Shown: positions 33,661-42,417 of the stretch, one piece after another | Layout of the letters: the number at the start of each line of letters is the position of its first letter | Position numbering within the stretch: position 1 is the stretch's first letter | Translations under genes and position numbers: made by a program | The notes under the pieces: model-generated | Seen by the model: the letters and a program-made list of their open reading frames with translations, nothing else | Databases searched by the model: none | What the model was told of the DNA's origin: nothing | Assembly (NCBI RefSeq): GCF_900489465.1 | Contig: NZ_UEFQ01000024.1 | Location: 372,001 to 436,000, forward strand | DNA length: 64,000 nucleotides | Direction of reading: 5' to 3' | DNA from: Aequorivita sp. CIP111184 | GTDB lineage: Bacteria > Bacteroidota > Bacteroidia > Flavobacteriales > Flavobacteriaceae

Positions 33661-34827
33661 TTAAATTTTTTCCATTTTTGAGACCTTTTGAAAAGCTCCC
33701 TCCAAATCAGAAATTATATCTTCAACCTCCTCGATTCCAACGGAAAAACGAAGTAAGCCGTCACTAATATTTTGCCGCTCCCGCTCTTCAGCAGAAAGAA
33801 GTGCGTGCGAAGTTTTTGCAGGTGAAAGAATAGTAGATTCCACTCCAGCCAAACTCATGGAAGGCTTGATCATTTTCAACGCCTTTAAAAAATCGCCCAC
33901 ATTCAAAGATTCGTTTATTTCGAAAGAAAGCATTCCTGTATATCCTTTCATTTGCCTTTTTGCAAGTTCATGGTCGGGATGGCTTTTAAGACGTGGGTAG
34001 TAAACTTTTTCTACCAACGGATGTTTTTCCAACCATCTTGCAAGTTTTTTAGCATTCTTGTTTTGTGCTTTTACGCGCAACACCATTGTCTTCATACTGC
34101 GTTCTAAAAGCCAAACGGTATAATCGCTCAAACTACCACCTAAATTTTTGGCAAGGTTCCAAATTATTTTAATATGTTCTTCGCTTGCAGCCACAGCTCC
34201 TGCCAAAATATCACTGTGTCCGCCCATATATTTGGTAGCGCTGTGAATCATTATATCAATTCCGAAATCGGCAGGAGTTTGATTTACGGGAGAAGCAAAC
34301 GTATTATCAATCATTGTTATAATACCGTGTTGCTTTGCCAATTTTGAAATCATTTCTAAATCTGTAATACGCATCAACGGATTGGAAGGGGTTTCAACAA
34401 AAATAACTTTGGTGTTCTTCTGAATTTTTTCAGAAAAATCCATTTCGGAAAAGCCTTCGGTAAAAGAATATTCAATTCCAAATTTATGAAACTCTTCAAC
34501 CACAAAATTATAAGTGCCGCCATACAAAGTCTGTGGAAGCACCACGTGATCGCCTTTGTGTAAAAACGCAAGCATTGTAGTGCTTACGGCAGCCATTCCG
34601 CTTCCGAAGATAAGTGCAGAATCACTTTTTTCAAGCATCGCAATTTTCTTGCAAAGCGCTTCCTGGTTTGGCGTGTTGAAATAGCGCGGGTATCGTTTTA
34701 CATCAACATCCTCATAAGCATAGCTACTTGACATATATAATGGCGAAATAGCACCTTTAAACTGTTTGTCCTCAACTTCACCTACGTGGGTACAGATAGT
34801 GTTAATGCCCATTTTTCCTGATTTCAT
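33661..34827 (-). CDS. PLP-dependent Cys/Met metabolism enzyme (cystathionine gamma-synthase/lyase type)
   Basis: The 388-residue protein belongs to the Cys/Met metabolism PLP family. PLP is bound by Lys199 in SATKYMGGHSD; the Tyr-Arg pair before SSSYAYEDVDVKRYPRY and FGSGMAAVSTT (phosphate-binding) fit. The closing SPAKTSHALLSAEER region with FSVGIE is standard. Sequence alone does not separate cystathionine gamma-synthase, cystathionine gamma-lyase and methionine gamma-lyase. The next gene is bshB1 at 10 bases, and a persulfide dioxygenase lies 3 kb away, which favours a role in cysteine/sulfide supply. Confidence 0.85.
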   Translation of the reverse strand: MKSGKMGINTICTHVGEVEDKQFKGAISPLYMSSSYAYEDVDVKRYPRYFNTPNQEALCKKIAMLEKSDSALIFGSGMAAVSTTMLAFLHKGDHVVLPQTLYGGTYNFVVEEFHKFGIEYSFTEGFSEMDFSEKIQKNTKVIFVETPSNPLMRITDLEMISKLAKQHGIITMIDNTFASPVNQTPADFGIDIMIHSATKYMGGHSDILAGAVAASEEHIKIIWNLAKNLGGSLSDYTVWLLERSMKTMVLRVKAQNKNAKKLARWLEKHPLVEKVYYPRLKSHPDHELAKRQMKGYTGMLSFEINESLNVGDFLKALKMIKPSMSLAGVESTILSPAKTSHALLSAEERERQNISDGLLRFSVGIEEVEDIISDLEGAFQKVSKMEKI

Positions 34828-34921
34828 AATATATTTTTTTTGGAAGGACTAAGGTATAAATTATATTTTAGACAACTGACTATTTTGAAACTGTGCCGTT
34901 GTTTTTTTCTATATTTATAAA

Positions 34922-35524
34922 ATGAAAAAGATACTTGTTTTGTTGTTCCTTTTTGGTTTCAGTTTTTCTGTTAAATGCCAAATTGAAATCCCAGGAACAA
35001 ACCTTACAATAGAAATGGTAAAAGCACGAAAAATTGGTGTGCTATCAGTTCAATTTGCGGGTTCTTATAATGTACTTTCCGGAAAGGATAACAAAAGAGT
35101 ACAGGTAAGACTTAAAGTGCGATCTAGGGATGGAGACCTAACTATTTTTGACCCAAACAAACTTTCTCTTTTAAGTGATCAATTTAATGCCAGATTTAGC
35201 GTTTCTGAGGTCCTTTTTGCATCTTTTTTTCAAACAAGAGGTTTTCAAATGTTAACTACCAATGATACCGAAAAGCCAGTTTTCGCAAAATACGATTCTT
35301 CAGTACCAAACACTTTTAACAATTATACGTTTGAAGGCTATAAAGATTGTTCCATAGACCTTAATTTTGGAACAAATAGAAAACCTATAATTCACACTAT
35401 TTATTTTCGCCCTCAAAATATAGATAAAAATGTACTCGATGTATATTTTGTGGTTCCAAATGAATTGACCACAGGAAAATTATATTTTGGAGATACTTTA
35501 ATTTCAGAAATAGACATACGCTAA
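34922..35524 (+). CDS. Secreted protein of unknown function in front of hutI
   Basis: The product is 200 residues with a Sec signal peptide (FSFSVKCQ), no lipobox and no further membrane segment. The mature part is beta-rich (RVQVRLKVRSRDGDLTIFD, TIYFRPQNIDKNVLDVYFVV, KLYFGDTLISEIDI). I do not recognise a family. Its stop codon overlaps the ATG of hutI by one base, so the two are translated from one mRNA. A link to histidine breakdown is possible but not shown by the sequence. A TATATTTA word 5 bases before the start, with TTTG 22 bases earlier, is a weak promoter candidate. Confidence 0.65.
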   Translation: MKKILVLLFLFGFSFSVKCQIEIPGTNLTIEMVKARKIGVLSVQFAGSYNVLSGKDNKRVQVRLKVRSRDGDLTIFDPNKLSLLSDQFNARFSVSEVLFASFFQTRGFQMLTTNDTEKPVFAKYDSSVPNTFNNYTFEGYKDCSIDLNFGTNRKPIIHTIYFRPQNIDKNVLDVYFVVPNELTTGKLYFGDTLISEIDIR

Positions 35525-36759
35525 TGAAACTATTGCTAATAAACATAAAAGAACTTTTACAGGTTCGGGAAACAACTCCCATTAAATTGAGCGGAAGAGA
35601 AATGAATGAACTCCCCACTATCAAAAATGCATGGGTATTTATAAACCACGGCATAATTGAAGACTATGGAACTATGGATAAAATGGGACCGCACCAAGGC
35701 TTTAAAACTATTGATTGCCAGGGTAAAATTGTACTTCCCGCTTGGTGTGATAGCCATAGCCATTTAGTATATGCCGGTAATCGCGAGCAGGAATTTGTAG
35801 ATAGAATTAACGGTCTCACTTACCAAGAAATTGCCGAAAAAGGCGGCGGAATAGTGAATAGCGCAAAGAAACTGCAAGAAACCTCGGAAGAGGATTTATA
35901 CCATCAATCTGCCGCACGTTTGGAAGAAGTAATGCGCCTCGGCACCGGCGCCATAGAAATCAAAAGCGGTTATGGACTCACTACGGAAGCTGAGTTAAAA
36001 ATGCTTCGCGTTGCTAAAAAACTTTCGGAAGAATATCCCATAACCATTAAAACCACATTTTTGGGTGCGCACGCAATTCCTACGGAATATAAAAACAACA
36101 AAGACGGCTATTTAGACCTGCTCTGTAATGAAATGATGCCAAAAATTGCTGAAGAAAAACTCGCCGAATACGTAGATGTTTTTTGTGAAGAAGGCTATTT
36201 TTCCGTGGCAGATATGGAACGTATTCTTTCCGAAGGAAAAAAACACAAGCTTACACCCAAGGTACACGTTAACCAATTTAACAGTATTGGCGGAATTGCC
36301 GCAGCGGTAAAACACAACGCTTTGAGCGTAGACCACTTGGAAGTTCTTACCGATGAAGATTTGGAAGCTTTAAAAAACAGCAAGACTATGCCGGTAGCTC
36401 TCCCCTCCTGCTCTTATTTTTTGAGTATACCTTACACACCGGGCAGAAAAATAATTGATGCCGGATTACCATTAGCTCTCGCTACAGATTACAATCCAGG
36501 TTCTACACCAAGTGGAAATATGAATTTTGTTGTCGCAACCGCTTGTATAAAAATGCGCTTAACACCAGAAGAAGCAATCAATGCCGCAACAGTAAACGGG
36601 GCCTATGCAATGGGTTTGAGCAGAACACATGGCAGCATTACTAGAGGAAAAACCGCCAACCTCATCATTACAAAACCGATTCCGTCTTACGGTTATTTGC
36701 CTTACGCCTTTGGCAGTAATTTAATTGATTCTGTAATTATTAATGGAAAGGAAGTGTAA
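35524..36759 (+). CDS. hutI: Imidazolonepropionase
   Basis: HutI hydrolyses 4-imidazolone-5-propanoate to N-formimino-L-glutamate, the third step of histidine degradation, in the cytoplasm. Metal ligands are seen as His78 and His80 in DSHSHLVYAG; EIKSGYGLTTE, FLGAHAIP and DHLEV follow, with LATDYNPGSTP carrying the metal-binding Asp. The length of 411 residues matches the family. It overlaps the previous gene and hutG by one base each. hutH and hutU are not in this window. Confidence 0.96.
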   Translation: MKLLLINIKELLQVRETTPIKLSGREMNELPTIKNAWVFINHGIIEDYGTMDKMGPHQGFKTIDCQGKIVLPAWCDSHSHLVYAGNREQEFVDRINGLTYQEIAEKGGGIVNSAKKLQETSEEDLYHQSAARLEEVMRLGTGAIEIKSGYGLTTEAELKMLRVAKKLSEEYPITIKTTFLGAHAIPTEYKNNKDGYLDLLCNEMMPKIAEEKLAEYVDVFCEEGYFSVADMERILSEGKKHKLTPKVHVNQFNSIGGIAAAVKHNALSVDHLEVLTDEDLEALKNSKTMPVALPSCSYFLSIPYTPGRKIIDAGLPLALATDYNPGSTPSGNMNFVVATACIKMRLTPEEAINAATVNGAYAMGLSRTHGSITRGKTANLIITKPIPSYGYLPYAFGSNLIDSVIINGKEV

Positions 36760-37760
36760 TGGGCTTTTTAAAAATTTATTCTGAAAAAGATGTTTCTTCT
36801 TTTATAAAAAAGAGAGCTGGTGAAACTAAGTTCGGTGAAAAAGTAAACTTTGTTGAAACGCTCGAAGATTTAAAAAACCATCCTGCAAAATATGTTCTTT
36901 TGGGAATCCCAGAAGATATTGGCGTTCGAGCAAACTACGGAAATCCTGGAACTTCAAAAGCTTGGGAAGCCGCTTTAGGAAGCCTTTTGAATATTCAGAA
37001 TAATCATTTAACGAATGCTGAAAACGTTATTCTTTTGGGTGAAATTGATTGCGAAACCCAGATGAAGCAGGCTGCAACTATTCCCAAAGAAGAAGCACAT
37101 TATGCCGAAGAACTTGGCGAGTTGGTTACCCAAATAGACCATAAAGTTTCAGCAGTAATCAAGATTATTATTGAGGCAGGAAAATTTCCAATCATCATCG
37201 GAGGCGGGCATAACAATAGTTACGGAAACCTTAAAGGGACTTCTGAAGCTCTACAAAAACCAACAAACTGCATCAATTTTGATGCGCATACCGATTTCCG
37301 ATCTTTGGAACATCGTCATAGTGGCAACGGATTTTCTTATGCTTTTGTGGATGGTTTTTTAAGTAAGTATTTCATCTTTGGGCTTCACAGAAATTATACT
37401 TCACAAGCGGTTTTCAATTCAATGGAAAAAAATTCACATAGAGTAAAATTCAATCTTTTTGAAGACATTTCAGTGAAACAAAAATTGTCTTTTTCCGATG
37501 CCTTAAAAGATGCTGAAAATTTCTGCTGTAATGAAAACTTTGGAATTGAGCTGGATATGGACGCAATTGAAATGATGGGCAGCAGCGCCATTTCTCCCAG
37601 CGGATTTACACTTACCGAAGCCAGAAAATTTGTTTCCTACTTTTCAAAAAACAAAAATGCCAACTATCTTCATATTTGCGAAGGTTCCCCTTCAGCAGAA
37701 CTTTTTCCCAACCAAGTTGGAAAGGCGATTGCCTATTTGGTGAGCGATATGCTTTCCTAA
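36759..37760 (+). CDS. hutG: Formimidoylglutamase (arginase family)
   Basis: The 333-residue enzyme should hydrolyse N-formimino-L-glutamate to glutamate and formamide, the last step of the hut route. It belongs to the arginase/agmatinase (ureohydrolase) fold: GGGHNNSYG and NFDAHTDFR give the first manganese ligands; the third motif is ELDMDAIEMM in place of the usual SxDxDxxDP. ANYGNPGTSKAWEA and SPSGFTLTEA also fit the Bacteroidota HutG group. It is the last gene of the unit with hutI. The altered third motif is common in this branch, I believe. Confidence 0.88.
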   Translation: MGFLKIYSEKDVSSFIKKRAGETKFGEKVNFVETLEDLKNHPAKYVLLGIPEDIGVRANYGNPGTSKAWEAALGSLLNIQNNHLTNAENVILLGEIDCETQMKQAATIPKEEAHYAEELGELVTQIDHKVSAVIKIIIEAGKFPIIIGGGHNNSYGNLKGTSEALQKPTNCINFDAHTDFRSLEHRHSGNGFSYAFVDGFLSKYFIFGLHRNYTSQAVFNSMEKNSHRVKFNLFEDISVKQKLSFSDALKDAENFCCNENFGIELDMDAIEMMGSSAISPSGFTLTEARKFVSYFSKNKNANYLHICEGSPSAELFPNQVGKAIAYLVSDMLS

Positions 37761-37935
37761 AAAATTAATAAAAGTCTGTATTTCAACACTTTTATACTTA
37801 TAAACATCAATAATATTTCGTTTATATCTTTTACTTCCCCGTTCGTCTACCGAACACTACCCTTTATGGATTAGCCATTTTGGGCGCCATCCTATTTTTT
37901 CACATTTGCTTCATAAACATTAAAACACAGAAATC
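37761..37935 (+). other. Spacer between hutG and a barrel-protein fragment
   Basis: The 175 bases are AT-rich in the first half and more mixed in the second (TTCCCCGTTCGTCTACCGAACACTACC). No reading frame, tRNA or clear terminator was recognised. CGTTCG/CGAACA forms a weak inverted repeat. Confidence 0.3.
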
Positions 37936-38415
37936 ATGAAAACACTTTTCAAATTACTGTTGTTACTGATTATTGCAAGCACAAGCTGGAATATGGAAGG
38001 GCAACAAACGCACAAAGACCACAACTACTGGCAGTTTAGCCCACGCGTTGGGTACGATTTTCCCACTTATGACAATAATACTCCTTATATAGATTATAAG
38101 AGTGGTTTGGACTTGGGACTCTCAATTGATTATTACTGGCGTTGGTTGGGGCTGGGTTTCGATTTTGATTACATCAAGAATAAACCCGAAAGCACCTACC
38201 CTACCACAAGTCTTTATAGTTCAGGTACTTTGCTCACAGATTTTTCATTATCAGAAGACGATATTATCCGAATTTTCTATGGGATTGGTCCAATCAATCT
38301 TGACCACATAAAGAAATATCTTAATGAAGGAACTCTAATAATGAGCAATGACCAACCGGTACCTGTTTCCCGAAATAGGAGAACGGATTTTCTTAAAACA
38401 TTTAAAAACAGCTGA
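37936..38415 (+). CDS. Probable truncated outer-membrane beta-barrel protein
   Basis: The product is 159 residues with a signal peptide (SWNMEGQ). Residues 30-118 alternate in the way of outer-membrane barrel strands (WQFSPRVGYDFPTYDN, LDLGLSIDYYWRWLGLGFDFDYI, IIRIFYGIGP). After about residue 118 the barrel pattern stops and a short hydrophilic end follows (NDQPVPVSRNRRTDFLKTFKNS). Barrel proteins with this beginning are normally much longer and continue with further strands after the YGIGP segment, so I suspect loss of the 3' part by deletion. The gene may be a decayed remnant. Confidence 0.55.
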   Translation: MKTLFKLLLLLIIASTSWNMEGQQTHKDHNYWQFSPRVGYDFPTYDNNTPYIDYKSGLDLGLSIDYYWRWLGLGFDFDYIKNKPESTYPTTSLYSSGTLLTDFSLSEDDIIRIFYGIGPINLDHIKKYLNEGTLIMSNDQPVPVSRNRRTDFLKTFKNS

Positions 38416-38479
38416 GAAAGTTTCTAAAAGCTAAAAAGATTATAGTTTTCTTAGTATCTTCATTGAAAAAATATTTTTT

Positions 38480-39280
38480 ATGAAAAATTTGTCACATATT
38501 CTATTTCTGGCAATCGCATTTACAGCTTGCAAAAACACTTCAGAAAATACCGAATCCAATGCAATAATCAATACACCGTTAGAAAAAGTTGATGGTGGAG
38601 AAGCCGCAAAGGACGAAGGTTTTACAATTAACCCAGTTGAACATGCTAGCATGGTTCTAAATTGGGATGGCATTATAATTTATGTTGACCCAGTTGGTGG
38701 AAAAGAGATGTATTCAAGTTACACCGAACCAGATTTAGTTCTGGTAACACACATCCACGGCGATCATATGGACATTCCCACACTTGAATCTATTGTTCTT
38801 GATAAAACGCAATTAATTGCACCAAAGGCGGTTTTTGAAAAGCTTCCCAAAAATCTTCAAGATAAAACCAAATTGCTTAGCAATGGAGAAAAAATCTCTG
38901 ATTTGGAAATAGAAATTGAAGCCACCCCAATGTACAATCTTCGGCCTGAAGCTCTAAAATTTCACGAAAAAGGACGAGGTAACGGATATGTACTTGAAAA
39001 AAATAACAAGCGCATATATATTTCCGGAGATACTGAAGATATACCTGAAATACGAAATCTTAAAAATATTGACATCGCTTTTGTTTGTATGAATTTACCG
39101 TATACAATGACAGTTGATAAAGCAGCCGAAGCGGTTTTGGCATTTAAACCAAAAACTGTTTATCCCTATCATTATCGAGGCACGGAAGGATTAAGCGATG
39201 TTGCCAAATTTAAATCTTTGATTGAAGCTGGAAATCCTGATATTAAGGTTACACAGCTGGATTGGTATCCAAAAAAATAA
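38480..39280 (+). CDS. Metallo-beta-lactamase fold hydrolase lipoprotein (UlaG-like)
   Basis: The protein of 266 residues has a lipoprotein signal (AIAFTAC, lipid Cys17) and an MBL-fold domain with THIHGDHMD (His91, His93, Asp95, His96), ISGDTED for the bridging ligand, and the late His in YPYHYRG. This is the UlaG/RomA-type branch. Members include lactonases and N-acyl-phosphatidylethanolamine-type phosphodiesterases; the substrate is unknown. The lipid anchor puts the enzyme in the periplasm or at the surface, whereas the related protein at 51405-52085 has no signal. Confidence 0.82.
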   Translation: MKNLSHILFLAIAFTACKNTSENTESNAIINTPLEKVDGGEAAKDEGFTINPVEHASMVLNWDGIIIYVDPVGGKEMYSSYTEPDLVLVTHIHGDHMDIPTLESIVLDKTQLIAPKAVFEKLPKNLQDKTKLLSNGEKISDLEIEIEATPMYNLRPEALKFHEKGRGNGYVLEKNNKRIYISGDTEDIPEIRNLKNIDIAFVCMNLPYTMTVDKAAEAVLAFKPKTVYPYHYRGTEGLSDVAKFKSLIEAGNPDIKVTQLDWYPKK

Positions 39281-39348
39281 TTGCGATATTTACAATCAGT
39301 GAATTACAAGATTGAATCCCAAAAACCTAAAATGCTAAATCTTTATTG

Positions 39349-41901
39349 ATGAAAAACTACAAACTTCCCCTCAATTTAATTGCACTTACATTCTTTACAA
39401 CGCTTCTTTTATCGAGTTGTAAAAATAATTCGGAAGAAAATTCCGAAGAAAAAGAAACTGAAAAAATAGAATATCCAGCAGAATGGATGTACAACCAGCG
39501 CGCTTATCCCAATAATTACATAAATAAAGATGCTTATAAAGAAGCTGTTCTTCATAGCAAACAAATTATCGCAAACAGGTCTTCAGAACAAGCGGGAGAA
39601 TGGGCATTTGTAGGGCCATTAAACACTGGCGGACGTGTTACAGATGTTGCTATTGCTCCCGATAACGATGACCATCTTTACGTTGCCACAGCAACGGGAG
39701 GGATTTTCAGAAGTTATGATGGCGGCGCCAATTGGACGCCTATTTTTGATGAAGTAACAAAACCATCTATTGGTGATATTGCTATTGCTCCATCAAATCC
39801 ACAACGAATCTATGCTGGAACAGGTGAAGCAAATGGAAGCGCTACTGACGGTGCCTATTTTGGCGATGGAATATATAGAAGCGACAACGCTGGCGATACT
39901 TGGACAAATATTGGTTTGCCTGAAAGTAATCATATTGGCCGTATTGTGGTTGATCCCAGTAACCCAGACCGCGTTTTTGTAGCAGCTACTGGACAATTAT
40001 ATGGTAAAAATGCTGAACGAGGTATCTATAGAACTACCAATGCTGGAACAAATTGGGAAAAAGTATTATTTGTAACCGATTCGACCGCTGCGATTGATGT
40101 TGCTATGAATGTGGCTAATACAAATGTAATTTACGCAGCAATGTGGGAGCGCACACGCAAACCGTGGGAGCGCGATTACGGAGGTGTAACTTCTGCAATA
40201 CATCGTTCTTTGGATGGAGGAACCACTTGGGCTGAACTTGGTGTAGCCAATGGGCTTCCCGCTCCAAATGCACAGACAGGGCGAATTGGAATCGCTGTTT
40301 CAGAATCTGATCCTTCCACTGTATATGCCCGCTATACCAACAATGAGATTACTAATGAATTTAATGGTTTATATAAGTCTACAGACAATGGCAATAATTG
40401 GACGCTTGTAACACCTGCAGGAGCATTAAGTGGAATTGACGCGAATTTTGGTTGGTATTTTGGAAACGTTCGTGTTAACCCAACAAATTCATCAGAGGTT
40501 TATATCGTGGGGTTCGAGATTGCAAAATCTACCGATAGCGGCTCATCCTGGAATACGTTGAACGGAATGCATGTGGATCACCACGCTTTGGATTTTTCGC
40601 GAACAAATAGCAATTTTATGCTCTCTGGAAATGATGGCGGCGCTTATGTTTCAAATAATGGTGGTAACAGTTGGACTAAATTTTTAAATCTTCCCATTAC
40701 CCAATTTTACAATATTGAAGTTGACAAAACCCAACCGGAAAGACTTTACGGCGGTACTCAAGATAATAACACTATCCGAACCATTACTGGCGGAGCGAGT
40801 GATTGGAACTCCATTTGGGGCGGTGATGGTTTCCATGTGAATGTGGATCCTGTGGATAACAATTATATTTATGCAGAATCACAGTACGGCAATTTGGGGC
40901 GTAGTACCAATGGCGGAAACAATTTCAGTAATGCAACAAGCGGTATAAGTGGAAGCGATAGGAACAATTGGAATACACCTGTAATTATTTCGCCTTTTGA
41001 TCACGAAATATTGTATTACGGAACCAATAGATTGTATACTTCAAACAAAGCAGCTTCTTGGTCTGTTATTAGTCCAGATTTAACGGATGGTCTTCACCCC
41101 AGTGGTTCATTGGCTTTCGGAACGCTTACCGCTATTGCTTCTTCATACAACAATCTGGATGTGATTTACACAGGAAGTGATGATGGAAATGTGAATGTAA
41201 CTTTTGATGGTGGCACAACGTGGACTGACGTAAGTAATGGTCTGCCCGATCAATACATTACTTCCATCGCCATGATTCCAGATAATGATATGACTGCTTA
41301 TGTAACTGTTTCTGGTTTTAAATATTTAGATTATACCCCGCACGTATTCAAAACCACAGATGGTGGACAAAACTGGACGGATATTTCATCTAACCTTCCA
41401 AATATTCCCGTAAACGATATTATTGTTTATTCGGAAGAAAATATACTTTTCGTTGCCACAGATTTAAATGTTTGGTACTCTAATAACGATGGTGCCAACT
41501 GGACAATTTTAGGGAACAACCTTCCACTTACAGTAGTTATGGATTTAAAATTTCACGAACCAACAAAAACCTTATATGCAGGAACCTTTGGAAGATCGAT
41601 GCACAGTTATGATGTGAGTGATATTTTGAGTGTGGGGGAAAATCAATTGACTTCAAGTTCAATCAAAATATATCCAAATCCAGCAATTTCGGAATTTACC
41701 ATTTCACAAAATCTCTCTTCGGAAGGAACGGTTCAGCTCTTTGACGTTTCTGGGAAAAAGATTAAGGATTTATTCAATGGAAATTTTGGAACCAATAAAA
41801 GCATCAAAGTAAAAACCGATGGGATTGCTACCGGAATTTATTTAGTGAAAGTGAATAGCGGGAAACAAACAGTTACAAAGAAACTGGTAATTAATAAATA
41901 A
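39349..41901 (+). CDS. Large secreted BNR/sortilin-type beta-propeller protein with T9SS domain
   Basis: The 850-residue protein starts best at the ATG at 39349; the codon before it is TTG. It has a signal with lipobox-like LLLSSC. The mature part is built of repeated SxDxGxxW units (YDGGANWTP, SDNAGDTWTN, TTNAGTNWEK, SLDGGTTWAE, STDNGNNWTL, TTDGGQNWTD, SNNDGANWTI), the BNR/Asp-box repeats of sialidase- and VPS10/sortilin-like propellers. The end is a T9SS sorting domain (IYPNPAISEFTIS ... GIYLVKVNSGKQTVTKKLVI). A combination of lipobox and T9SS domain is unusual, so one signal reading may be wrong. Glycosidase activity is not established for this group. Confidence 0.85.
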   Translation: MKNYKLPLNLIALTFFTTLLLSSCKNNSEENSEEKETEKIEYPAEWMYNQRAYPNNYINKDAYKEAVLHSKQIIANRSSEQAGEWAFVGPLNTGGRVTDVAIAPDNDDHLYVATATGGIFRSYDGGANWTPIFDEVTKPSIGDIAIAPSNPQRIYAGTGEANGSATDGAYFGDGIYRSDNAGDTWTNIGLPESNHIGRIVVDPSNPDRVFVAATGQLYGKNAERGIYRTTNAGTNWEKVLFVTDSTAAIDVAMNVANTNVIYAAMWERTRKPWERDYGGVTSAIHRSLDGGTTWAELGVANGLPAPNAQTGRIGIAVSESDPSTVYARYTNNEITNEFNGLYKSTDNGNNWTLVTPAGALSGIDANFGWYFGNVRVNPTNSSEVYIVGFEIAKSTDSGSSWNTLNGMHVDHHALDFSRTNSNFMLSGNDGGAYVSNNGGNSWTKFLNLPITQFYNIEVDKTQPERLYGGTQDNNTIRTITGGASDWNSIWGGDGFHVNVDPVDNNYIYAESQYGNLGRSTNGGNNFSNATSGISGSDRNNWNTPVIISPFDHEILYYGTNRLYTSNKAASWSVISPDLTDGLHPSGSLAFGTLTAIASSYNNLDVIYTGSDDGNVNVTFDGGTTWTDVSNGLPDQYITSIAMIPDNDMTAYVTVSGFKYLDYTPHVFKTTDGGQNWTDISSNLPNIPVNDIIVYSEENILFVATDLNVWYSNNDGANWTILGNNLPLTVVMDLKFHEPTKTLYAGTFGRSMHSYDVSDILSVGENQLTSSSIKIYPNPAISEFTISQNLSSEGTVQLFDVSGKKIKDLFNGNFGTNKSIKVKTDGIATGIYLVKVNSGKQTVTKKLVINK

Positions 41902-41920
41902 ACCGAAAGTATTTAAAAAC

Positions 41921-41957
41921 AAAAATCCCGATTCAATAGTTGAATCGGGATTTTTTT
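41921..41957. terminator. Bidirectional intrinsic terminator
   Basis: AAAAATCCCGATTCAA (41921-41936), loop TAG, TTGAATCGGGATTTTTTT form a perfect long hairpin between the convergent BNR-protein and small lipoprotein genes. Confidence 0.9.
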
Positions 41958-41970
41958 ATTTCATCAGTTT

Positions 41971-42414
41971 TTACTGTTTCTCACAAACTACACCCCAAAT
42001 TGGCAAAGCCCTTTTTGCGACATTTATTTTTACGTTTTCTTTGTCAATAACCTTAAAATCTGCGGCACTTGCATAATTGGCATCAAAAATTGAAGCCAAT
42101 GAAAATTTCGGATTTTTAAAATTCAAGGTTTTCCAATTGCCCTCAGAAGTATAAGTTCCCTTTTCTGAAATTTTCACAGGTTTTTCGTCTGTATCAGGTT
42201 GTGGAATACTTTTAAAGTCAAATTTAAATGTATTGTTTTCAAAAAGCTGCAATGAAATTGAAGCAACTCCATTTCCTAAACTTTTATAAGAAACAGCCTC
42301 GCTTTTCCCCAGAATAACTTCTTTCGAATCTTTGGAAGCCTCCACTGCAGTTTTCTTACTTCCGCAGGATGATAGGGTTATCAACAAAGCAAGTATTACT
42401 ATATTTTTCCACAT
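41971..42414 (-). CDS. Small lipoprotein, NlpE-like in style
   Basis: The 147-residue protein has a lipoprotein signal (LLITLSSC, lipid Cys17). The mature part (ISLQLFENNTFKFDFKSIP, GTYTSEGNWKTLNFKNPKF) reads like a small beta-barrel of the copper-resistance/NlpE type, though I cannot confirm the family. It ends with a Cys near the C-terminus (WGVVCEKQ). Its start is 3 bases after the ettA stop, so it is probably the downstream gene of an ettA transcript. Confidence 0.65.
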   Translation of the reverse strand: MWKNIVILALLITLSSCGSKKTAVEASKDSKEVILGKSEAVSYKSLGNGVASISLQLFENNTFKFDFKSIPQPDTDEKPVKISEKGTYTSEGNWKTLNFKNPKFSLASIFDANYASAADFKVIDKENVKINVAKRALPIWGVVCEKQ

Positions 42415-42417
42415 AAC

